From: Ruminococcus sp. UBA4350
Lineage (GTDB): Bacteria > Bacillota > Clostridia > Oscillospirales > Ruminococcaceae
DNA length: 6,941 nucleotides
Assembly (NCBI GenBank): GCA_002394125.1
Contig: DGSY01000158.1
Location: forward strand, 21,935 to 28,875
Direction of reading: 5' to 3'
Position numbers and translations under genes: made by a program
Notes under the pieces: model-generated
The model's input: the letters and a program-made list of their open reading frames with translations, nothing else
What the model was told of the DNA's origin: nothing
Databases searched by the model: none
Shown here: positions 1-5,000 of the stretch, one piece after another
Layout: every line of letters begins with the position of its first letter
Position numbering within the stretch: position 1 is the stretch's first letter

Positions 1-668
1 ATCTCGCCGAGGAACACATTCGTTCCGAGATTCCAGACCACCGCGAAGCCGATGCTCAGCATGAAGAATACCGGAATGAGGAACGAATCCATCGTCAGCA
101 GCAGAACGATCGTTGTCAGCAGGACGGCGATCGCCGCATAGATCAGCGTTTCGCTCTGCGTCAGATTCTTCATGTCCAGCGTGATCGCGGACATACCGCT
201 GATGAAACACTGCTTTGCAGTGACGGCGCGCATCTCCTCAACGGCCGCAAGCGTACCGTCTGCGGAGGTCGTGTCATCGAAGAAAACGGCCATCATGGTC
301 GTGTCTTCGTGATTGAAGAAGTCATAGACCTTCTGCGGCAGGATCTCCTTCGGGATCGTGCAGTCGGTCAGCGACTGATAGCAGACGACATTGGAAACAT
401 GGTCGATCGCTGAGATCTTGTCAGCGGTCTCCGCGACCTCCTTGTCGCTCATGCCCTCCACCATGACGAGCGAGAAGCCGCCCTGTCCGAAGTCCTCCTT
501 GAGAATGTCCTGCCCGATCATCGTATTGATGTCCTTCGGCAGATAGGAGAGAATGTCGTAATTGACGCGGGTATTGAGAAAACCGATCGCTGAGGGTATC
601 AGCAGCAGAACACTGATTATGAGAATCAGGACTCTGTGCTTTGCGATCCATTCGCCGAGTTTCAGCAT
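1..668 (-). CDS. MMPL/RND-family membrane exporter, N-terminal part (partial)
   Basis: Reading the minus strand from the ATG at 668 gives an open frame of 222 codons that runs off the left edge, so the C-terminal part is missing. The protein starts MLKLGEWIAKHRVLIL and has a first membrane helix at about residues 12-31, then the motif VNYDILSYLP (35-44), which is typical of the start of the first extracytoplasmic domain in MMPL transporters of Firmicutes. A roughly 140-residue soluble domain follows, then two helices at about 175-193 and 196-216. This is the usual RND/MMPL layout: one helix, a large outer loop, then a helix bundle. The ATG is supported by AAAGGATG just upstream (about 7 bases spacing). 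MMPL proteins export lipids, drugs or peptides using the proton gradient; the substrate here is unknown. The divergent TetR gene is its likely repressor. Family call is firm; function is inference. Confidence 0.88.
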   Translation of the reverse strand, partial: MLKLGEWIAKHRVLILIISVLLLIPSAIGFLNTRVNYDILSYLPKDINTMIGQDILKEDFGQGGFSLVMVEGMSDKEVAETADKISAIDHVSNVVCYQSLTDCTIPKEILPQKVYDFFNHEDTTMMAVFFDDTTSADGTLAAVEEMRAVTAKQCFISGMSAITLDMKNLTQSETLIYAAIAVLLTTIVLLLTMDSFLIPVFFMLSIGFAVVWNLGTNVFLGE

Positions 669-694
669 AATATCATCCTTTCATACATCGGAAA

Positions 695-707
695 TGACCG
701 TTGTTCA
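695..707. promoter_or_regulatory. Putative TetR operator O1 (TGACCGTTGTTCA)
   Basis: A 13-base imperfect palindrome with TGA and TCA ends, sharing TGACCGTT with the site at 737-749. It lies in the predicted leader of the MMPL transcript, about 8-20 bases after the start point. Its centre (701) is 42 bases from the centre of the next site, close to four helical turns. Confidence 0.65.
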
Positions 708-721
708 TTTTTCTTGACTGT

Positions 722-750
722 ATTATAGCACAAAACTGACCGTTAGTCAA
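722..750 (-). promoter_or_regulatory. Sigma-A promoter of the MMPL exporter gene
   Basis: On the minus strand there is a -35 box TTGACT (750-745), a 17-base spacer (744-728) and a perfect -10 box TATAAT (727-722). Transcription would start near 715, giving a leader of about 47 bases to the ATG at 668. The middle TetR operator (737-749) lies over the -35 box and spacer, and the first operator (695-707) lies just downstream of the start point, so bound repressor would block this promoter. Confidence 0.85.
737..749. promoter_or_regulatory. Putative TetR operator O2 (TGACCGTTAGTCA)
   Basis: A 13-base palindrome with TGAC and GTCA arms around a 5-base centre. It overlaps the -35 box and the spacer of the MMPL promoter, the position expected for a repressor that blocks RNA polymerase. 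It is the middle of three related sites in this gap. Confidence 0.75.
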
Positions 751-769
751 TCTCTATCCGCAAGAAAAA

Positions 770-782
770 TGACCTTCGGTCA
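770..782. promoter_or_regulatory. Putative TetR operator O3 (TGACCTTCGGTCA)
   Basis: A 13-base palindrome with perfect 5-base arms, TGACC and GGTCA, around TTC. It is the most symmetric of the three sites. It lies about 20 bases upstream of the MMPL -35 box and 65 bases upstream of the tetR -35 box, with its centre (776) 33 bases from that of the middle site, about three helical turns. Confidence 0.72.
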
Positions 783-846
783 GAATTTCGTATACCTGCA
801 CAAATTTGCCGCACAGTTTCCGGCATCATTCAGCATGATTGAATGC

Positions 847-875
847 TTGACACCTGCGCCTTTCTGGGTTATAAT
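847..875 (+). promoter_or_regulatory. Perfect-consensus sigma-A promoter of the tetR gene
   Basis: TTGACA (847-852), 17-base spacer, TATAAT (870-875): both boxes and the spacing match the housekeeping consensus exactly. Start of transcription is expected near 882, with a leader of about 55 bases. None of the three operator copies overlaps this promoter, which suggests that the regulator is made constitutively or is only weakly autoregulated. Confidence 0.85.
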
Positions 876-937
876 GAAAAAAACAGGGCATTCTATCCGG
901 AGAGCCGGCACATCCGGCCGAAAAAAGGAGCCAGAAC

Positions 938-1579
938 ATGGGGAAAGTTGATCTCAACAAAAAGCTCAAGGAACACACCCTGCTGAAAGCCGCATTCGAG
1001 TTCTTCACCACAAAGGGCTTCAGCAAAACCTCGATCACGGATATCGTCAATCAGGCAGGCGTCGCCAAAGGCACATTCTACCTTTATTTCAAGGATAAGT
1101 ACGATATCCGCAACCGCCTGATCTCACACAAATCCAGCCAGCTGTTCCGGACGGCCGTCGAGGAGCTGGGCGATCAGACCAAAGGACTTTCCTTTGAGGA
1201 CAAGCTCATCATGGTCATCGACAATATCATCAATCAGCTCACCGAAAATCAGTCGCTGCTGAATTTCATCTCGAAGAATCTCAGCTGGGGCATCTTCAAA
1301 ACTGCGCTGACCTCCCCTGTTTCCGATGACGATATCAATTTCTCGGATGTATATTACGGAATGCTCGCGGAGGCGCCCTGCGAATTTCAGGATCCGGAGA
1401 TCATGCTCTTTATGATCATCGAGTTGGTCTCGGCGACCTGCTATTCCGCTATATTATATGAGGATCCCTGTACGATCAGTGAACTGAAGCCGCATCTCTA
1501 CGATTCGATCCGGCTTATCATCGACCGGCACAAAAAGGGCGCAAAGGCACCGGAGGATCAGATACATGAAAATCAGTGA
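938..1579 (+). CDS. TetR/AcrR-family transcriptional repressor
   Basis: A 213-residue protein, the normal length for TetR regulators. The N-terminal DNA-binding domain covers about residues 10-56: LLKAAFEFFTTKGFSKTSI, then the helix-turn-helix at about 32-51 with the family hallmarks IVNQAGVAKGTFYLYFKDK. The rest (about 60-205) would be the all-helical ligand-binding and dimer domain; I cannot name its ligand. The ATG at 938 is preceded by AAAAAAGGAG (921-930) at 7 bases, and a perfect promoter lies at 847-875. It is divergent from the MMPL exporter gene, and the gap contains three TGACC-type palindromes around that gene's promoter, so it most likely represses the exporter until an effector, perhaps an exported compound, binds. 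Its 3' end overlaps the next gene by 14 bases, so the two are co-transcribed. Family assignment is firm; the regulated target is inferred from position. Confidence 0.92.
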   Translation: MGKVDLNKKLKEHTLLKAAFEFFTTKGFSKTSITDIVNQAGVAKGTFYLYFKDKYDIRNRLISHKSSQLFRTAVEELGDQTKGLSFEDKLIMVIDNIINQLTENQSLLNFISKNLSWGIFKTALTSPVSDDDINFSDVYYGMLAEAPCEFQDPEIMLFMIIELVSATCYSAILYEDPCTISELKPHLYDSIRLIIDRHKKGAKAPEDQIHENQ

Positions 1580-2108
1580 CAACATCCGCTGGATCCTTGA
1601 AAACGGCGCAGAATGGACAATTTTCACAAACCGCTCCTATCCGGCCAAAATCCAGCTTGCCGATCCGCAGCAGATCTATAATGTCCCCGGTCAGCCCGGC
1701 GTGGTCTATAACATTCTGGAGGATGCCTATGAAAAGGTCGGCACATCCGGCTATGTTGTCACCGGCATTGCGGGAGAAATGTGGCCGATCGGCGCGGGCG
1801 CGGTCGTGAAATACAATGTCGATCCGGCGAAGATCACATCAGAGCCGCTGCCCGTGCAGACCGTCGAGCTGGACACTGTTTATGCTGCGATCGTGATTCC
1901 CGCGGATACGCAGTTCACGCTGGAGGTCAGTTACGGCGAGCGCGCCGAGCTGAAAGGGAACCGTCCCGGCATCGCGCACGGCACCGGCGACCGGATTTTA
2001 GTATTCGCCAAAAAAGACGGCGGCGTCTGGCTGCCGGATCTCTCCGATAACGGGCGCATCGTCAACGGCGCGATCTTTGACAAGCTCTATCAGCCGTTCG
2101 CGGGCTGA
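1566..2108 (+). CDS. Hypothetical protein with two PGDYG-like modules
   Basis: 180 residues, no signal peptide and no membrane segment, so probably cytoplasmic. I do not recognise an assigned function. Two stretches look alike: residues 61-83 (SGYVVTGIAGEMWPI, then a glycine/valine run ending in KY) and residues 139-175 (GTGDRILVF, then NGRIVNGAIFDKLY). Both have a Gly-x-(I/V) strand, a short insert, an aromatic or arginine-isoleucine turn and an ending (V/I)(V/F)xxY. This pattern resembles the PGDYG family and small phage-borne proteins that end in similar W-x-(V/I)-x-G-x-xF-xxxY strings; the resemblance is from memory and weak. The start codon overlaps the tetR gene by 14 bases, with GGAGG at 1552-1556 and a 9-base spacing, so it is translated from the same message. 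A terminator follows 13 bases after the stop. Its link to the exporter or repressor is unknown. Confidence 0.8.
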   Translation: MKISDNIRWILENGAEWTIFTNRSYPAKIQLADPQQIYNVPGQPGVVYNILEDAYEKVGTSGYVVTGIAGEMWPIGAGAVVKYNVDPAKITSEPLPVQTVELDTVYAAIVIPADTQFTLEVSYGERAELKGNRPGIAHGTGDRILVFAKKDGGVWLPDLSDNGRIVNGAIFDKLYQPFAG

Positions 2109-2121
2109 TGATATCAGAAAC

Positions 2122-2168
2122 AAAAGAGCCTTTCCGTATTATATCAAAGTACGGAAAGGCTCTTTTTT
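2122..2168 (+). terminator. Intrinsic terminator of the tetR operon
   Basis: A perfect 17-base inverted repeat (2122-2138 with 2150-2166; core GAGCCTTTCCGTA) with an 11-base loop, ending in a run of six T. It starts 13 bases after the stop of the 180-residue protein. The A-run on the left side might also allow weak termination of leftward transcripts. Confidence 0.93.
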
Positions 2169-2242
2169 GCGTATTTACGATAAAATCTGCCAATCGAAAA
2201 GCTTACGGGAATCAGGATGCAGAAAAAAATATAAAAATCCTC

Positions 2243-2271
2243 TTGACAAACGCTGTACTGCGTGTTATACT
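2243..2271 (+). promoter_or_regulatory. Sigma-A promoter of the GntR-ABC-hydrolase operon
   Basis: TTGACA (2243-2248), 17-base spacer, TATACT (2266-2271). Transcription would begin near 2278, inside the 30-bp palindrome at 2267-2296, giving a leader of about 34 bases. This is the only clear promoter for the five genes that follow. Confidence 0.88.
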
Positions 2272-2296
2272 GTATATATCGCGATAAGTACAGTAT
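2267..2296. promoter_or_regulatory. 30-bp concentric palindrome, likely YtrA-type GntR operator
   Basis: Outer arms ATACTGTA (2267-2274) and TACAGTAT (2289-2296) are perfect inverted repeats. A second perfect palindrome TATCGCGATA (2277-2286) sits between them with the same centre (2281.5), so 26 of 30 bases are symmetric. It covers most of the -10 box and the predicted start point. B. subtilis YtrA is known to bind an inverted repeat of the kind AGTGTA-13-TACACT; the arms here, ACTGTA-14-TACAGT, resemble it. A related half-site CTGTACTG lies at 2253-2260 in the promoter spacer. Confidence 0.82.
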
Positions 2297-2311
2297 GAAC
2301 AGGAGCGCTTC

Positions 2312-2683
2312 ATGAAAATCATAATCAAAAACAAATCCGAGCTGCCGATCTATGAGCAGATCGAGCAGCAGATCCGGGAGCAGATCCTTTCCGGTGCAGT
2401 CGCCGAAAATGAACAGCTTCCCTCGATCCGTCAGCTGGCGCGGGATCTCAAGATCAGCGTCATCACCACAACCAGAGTCTACAACGACCTGACCGACGAG
2501 GGCTTCATCATCTCCGTCGCCGGAAAGGGCTATTTCGCTGCGCCCCGCGGCAATGATCTGCTGCGGGAGCGGATGCTCTGCGACATGGAGGAAAGTCTTG
2601 AAAAGGCCGTTGAAAGCGGCAGAAATGCCGGTCTGACCGATGCGGAGATCATCGGCGCACTCAAAAAGTTTCTGGAGGAATAA
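2312..2683 (+). CDS. GntR-family repressor, YtrA subfamily
   Basis: 123 residues, the short form typical of the YtrA subfamily: a winged helix-turn-helix plus a small helical tail rather than a large ligand domain. Residues 11-75 show the standard signature: LPIYEQIEQQIREQI, then LPSIRQLARDLKIS (36-49), TTTRVYNDLTDEGFI (52-66) and the wing GKGYF (71-75). The tail (about 78-123) is helical and acidic and ends LKKFLEE. The ATG follows AGGAG (2301-2305) at 6 bases. It is the first gene of an operon with an ABC exporter, and its promoter is covered by a 30-bp palindrome, so it most likely represses its own operon. In B. subtilis the related YtrA operon is induced by cell-wall antibiotics such as vancomycin and ramoplanin; the inducer here is not known. 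Confidence 0.92.
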   Translation: MKIIIKNKSELPIYEQIEQQIREQILSGAVAENEQLPSIRQLARDLKISVITTTRVYNDLTDEGFIISVAGKGYFAAPRGNDLLRERMLCDMEESLEKAVESGRNAGLTDAEIIGALKKFLEE

Positions 2684-2686
2684 GCT

Positions 2687-3556
2687 ATGGAAAACATTCT
2701 TGAGATCAGTCATCTGAATAAGGCTTACAAGGATTTCGCCTTGCAGGATATTTCCTTTGCGCTGCCGAAGGGCTACATCATGGGCTTTGTCGGACAGAAC
2801 GGCTCCGGCAAGACCACGACGATCCGCTCGATCCTCAATATGGCCGTCATTGACAGCGGAAAGATCTCCGTTTTCGGGCTGGACAGCGTGACCGATTCCG
2901 TCGCGGTCAAGGAGCGCATCGGCGTTGTGTTTGATTCGCTCTATCTCGCCGCGCATCTGAATGTGAAGCAAATCGAAAAGCAGATCAGCCCCTTTTATCC
3001 GAAGTGGGATCACGCGCTGTTCGCGCAGTATATCAAGGATTTCGACCTGCCGGATAACCGGCGCGTCGGCGATTTTTCCAAGGGCATGAAGATGAAGCTG
3101 ATGATCGCGGCGGCGCTCTCGCACGGCGCGGAGCTGATGATTCTCGATGAGCCGACCAGCGGTCTCGATCCGGTTGCACGCGATGAGCTGCTCGATATTC
3201 TCTCGGAATACATCACCGACGAAAACCGCGGCGTGCTGTTCTCGACGCATATCACGGCGGATGTTGAGCGCATCGCGGATTATATCACGATCCTGCACGC
3301 GGGCAAGGTCTGGTATACCGGTACAAAGGACGATCTCTCGGAGGGCTTCCGCGTCATCAAGGGCTCCGAGGAGGATATCCCCGCCGGACTGAAAGAGAAA
3401 ATGACCGGTTTCCACGCCTACCGGAACGGCTTTGATGCGCTGATCCGCACGGAGGATACTGCGGGGCTGCCGGATTCGCTGGAGACCGAAAAAGCCAGCA
3501 TCGACGAGATCCTCGTCTATATTGCAAAGGAGGACAGGCATGAACGGCGTGCTTAA
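2687..3556 (+). CDS. ABC transporter ATP-binding protein (YtrB/BcrA-like)
   Basis: 289 residues, the usual length for ATPases of ABC-2 type exporters. Motifs in order: Walker A GQNGSGKT (36-43), degenerate signature FSKGMKMKL (130-138), Walker B ELMILDEP (149-156), D-loop SGLD (158-161) and H-loop histidine 188 in FSTHI. At the Q-loop place the text reads IGVVFDSLYL (78-87), where the usual glutamine is not seen; this is common in the YtrB/EcsA-like group as I recall. The C-terminal 85 residues are the accessory tail. The ATG lies 3 bases after the gntR stop, with GGAGG (2674-2678) inside the end of gntR. It should power the two permeases encoded next to it, hydrolysing ATP on the cytoplasmic face to export a substrate or act on an envelope target. 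Substrate cannot be told from the sequence. Confidence 0.95.
   Translation: MENILEISHLNKAYKDFALQDISFALPKGYIMGFVGQNGSGKTTTIRSILNMAVIDSGKISVFGLDSVTDSVAVKERIGVVFDSLYLAAHLNVKQIEKQISPFYPKWDHALFAQYIKDFDLPDNRRVGDFSKGMKMKLMIAAALSHGAELMILDEPTSGLDPVARDELLDILSEYITDENRGVLFSTHITADVERIADYITILHAGKVWYTGTKDDLSEGFRVIKGSEEDIPAGLKEKMTGFHAYRNGFDALIRTEDTAGLPDSLETEKASIDEILVYIAKEDRHERRA
3526..3533 (+). promoter_or_regulatory. Ribosome binding site fixing the first permease start
   Basis: AAAGGAGG lies 6 bases before the ATG at 3540, inside the end of the ATPase gene. It decides in favour of ATG 3540 over an in-frame TTG at 3522, which lies upstream of this site. Confidence 0.85.
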
Positions 3557-4199
3557 AACGGTGTGGTATTTCTATGTCGGCGGCTCCAGCCGGCTCGTTC
3601 TGACGCTGATTCTGCTGAGTATCGTACTTGCGCTTTTCGGCATTGCCGCGGGCGCAATCACCTTTGCGCTGCTGGCATTTCTGTTTGCATCGCCGAACAG
3701 CTTCTCCGATGATCCCGAAAGCAGACGCATCTTCGGAATTCTGCCAGTCTCGCGGAAACAGGTCACGGTCGGCGAATTTCTGAGCGTCGGTGCCGCCGTC
3801 ATGCTCGGTCAGCTGCCCTCGATCGGATTTCTGTGGCTCTCGTCAAAGAGACTGCTGTCGCATTTCCTGCCGGAGGGACTTCGCACATTCACGGAGAGCT
3901 TTCCCGCGGAATGCTCGGCGCTCAGCGTTTCGATCCTCGCGATCGCCGCATCCGCTTCCTGCGCGGCCTTTGCCTTTCTGCTCATGAAGCTGCGCATTCA
4001 CGGCGAGGGCAGCGTCATCAAATGGGTTATCATTCTGGCGTGTCTCCTCGTCTTCGCTTCTGTTATGCTCGGCAGGGATGATCTGCCGGAGGAGAGATTC
4101 TTTGTCATCACAGCTGTGATCGCAGAGATCGCGGCAGTCGCCGTCAGCGCTGTCTGCTGCGCAATTACCGTAAAAAAGACGGCGAAAAAAGAATTCTGA
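3540..4199 (+). CDS. ABC-2 type permease, first subunit
   Basis: 219 residues from the ATG at 3540; the frame can be extended to a TTG at 3522, but the strong AAAGGAGG lies between the two, so the ATG is chosen. It overlaps the ATPase gene by 17 bases. About six membrane helices can be seen: near residues 19-37, 39-51, 81-101, 127-151, 160-178 and 188-212. Between helices 2 and 3 is FSDDPESRR followed by FGILPVSRKQVTVGEF (65-80), the acidic-then-LPVSR loop typical of the ABC2_membrane family of short permeases. It would pair with the second permease below to form a heterodimeric channel driven by the ATPase. Substrate unknown. Codon use and GC are like the neighbours. The call rests on topology, the loop motif and operon position. 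Confidence 0.85.
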   Translation: MNGVLKTVWYFYVGGSSRLVLTLILLSIVLALFGIAAGAITFALLAFLFASPNSFSDDPESRRIFGILPVSRKQVTVGEFLSVGAAVMLGQLPSIGFLWLSSKRLLSHFLPEGLRTFTESFPAECSALSVSILAIAASASCAAFAFLLMKLRIHGEGSVIKWVIILACLLVFASVMLGRDDLPEERFFVITAVIAEIAAVAVSAVCCAITVKKTAKKEF

Positions 4200-4204
4200 C
4201 GATT

Positions 4205-4209
4205 GGGAG
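4205..4209 (+). promoter_or_regulatory. Ribosome binding site fixing the second permease start
   Basis: GGGAG lies 8 bases before the ATG at 4218. An in-frame TTG at 4203 overlaps it and has no site of its own, so ATG 4218 is the better start. Confidence 0.75.
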
Positions 4210-4217
4210 TGAATCAA

Positions 4218-4985
4218 ATGGATACGATCAAAAAACTGATCCGCTGCGATCTCATCATGCTCCTGCATTCGGGCAAGGCTGCTGTGATCGCACCGGTCGT
4301 GCTGCTCCTGCTGTTTTGCGGCATCATGATTCTGGCCGGCGCATCTTTTGTGGCAGGAACCGCGTTTGTGATGTTCGGTGTCAGCCTTGTCTCCCTGCTG
4401 CTGAATACCGAAAAAACAAGCGGCTGCACACCGCTGTTCGGCATTCTTCCCGCAGAGCGGCAGACGGTCGCGGCAGCGAGATTTGTCCTCTGCGGCGGCA
4501 TCCTGACGGCAGCACTGATCCTGTGTGCATTGTGCATGGAGATCGCGCTTGCAGTCATGGAACAGGATACGGATGCTGCACAGCTTTTTATTTCGCTGTT
4601 CGGGCTCGATCCGGAAAGAGTCTCCGCAAACACCTTTCACCGCTTCGGATTCTACGGCTGCTTCATGCTCAGCCTCATCATAACCGGAACCTCCCTGCGC
4701 AGCTATTTCAAAAACGGTCTTGGCAGCCGGAAAAACAGTCTGCTGTTCCTGATTCTGAAAGGATATCTCGTATTCATGGCCTGCACGGTATTGTTCATCC
4801 TGCTTCCGGGTACGAAAATTCCGTTTATCTCGACGGCGATCTTCTATATCTATTCCCTGATTTCGACCATGCTCCAGCCGGCCGGCGGTTATCCGGCAGT
4901 CATCATGCTGCTGGCATTCGGTTACAGCTGGTTTGTATACTGCGGCGTAAGCGCAGCGATTGATTATGAAAAGCGCGAGCTTTGA
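4218..4985 (+). CDS. ABC-2 type permease, second subunit
   Basis: 255 residues from the ATG at 4218, 18 bases after the first permease. Hydrophobic segments lie near residues 22-41, 46-62, 91-113, 150-166, 180-199, 205-222 and 229-248, so six or seven helices. After the second helix comes NTEKTSGCTPL and then FGILPAERQTVAAARF (74-89), the same 16-residue element as FGILPVSRKQVTVGEF in the first permease at nearly the same depth in the protein. The two are therefore likely distant paralogues forming a heterodimer under one ATPase. No large outer loop is present, unlike BceB-type permeases, so this is not a classic bacitracin-sensing Bce module. The N-terminus, MDTIKKLIRCDLIML, is a normal cytoplasmic lead-in. 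Substrate not known. Confidence 0.83.
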   Translation: MDTIKKLIRCDLIMLLHSGKAAVIAPVVLLLLFCGIMILAGASFVAGTAFVMFGVSLVSLLLNTEKTSGCTPLFGILPAERQTVAAARFVLCGGILTAALILCALCMEIALAVMEQDTDAAQLFISLFGLDPERVSANTFHRFGFYGCFMLSLIITGTSLRSYFKNGLGSRKNSLLFLILKGYLVFMACTVLFILLPGTKIPFISTAIFYIYSLISTMLQPAGGYPAVIMLLAFGYSWFVYCGVSAAIDYEKREL

Positions 4986-4987
4986 GC

Positions 4988-4992
4988 GGAGG
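4988..4992 (+). promoter_or_regulatory. Ribosome binding site fixing the serine hydrolase start
   Basis: GGAGG lies 8 bases before the ATG at 5001. A GTG at 4992 is in frame but sits inside the site itself, so it is not the start. Confidence 0.82.
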
Positions 4993-5000
4993 TGAATATT

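Noticed and set aside
823..846. Imperfect inverted repeat (ATTCA and TGAAT arms) just upstream of the tetR promoter
   Set aside because: Arms are short, the flanking GCAT/ATGC pair does not share the same centre, and the sequence is unrelated to the three TGACC operators; chance is a good explanation.
769..951. 60-residue plus-strand open frame in the divergent gap
   Set aside because: It begins within the third operator, lacks a ribosome binding site, spans the tetR promoter and ends inside the tetR gene.
2144..3541. 465-residue open frame on the minus strand, opposite the GntR and ATPase genes
   Set aside because: It runs through the terminator, promoter and operator region and opposes two genes with clear family motifs; composition is typical of an antisense shadow.
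2687..4985. A BceAB-type bacitracin resistance module
   Set aside because: BceB permeases are about 600 residues or more with ten helices and a large outer loop; here there are two short permeases, and no two-component system is present.
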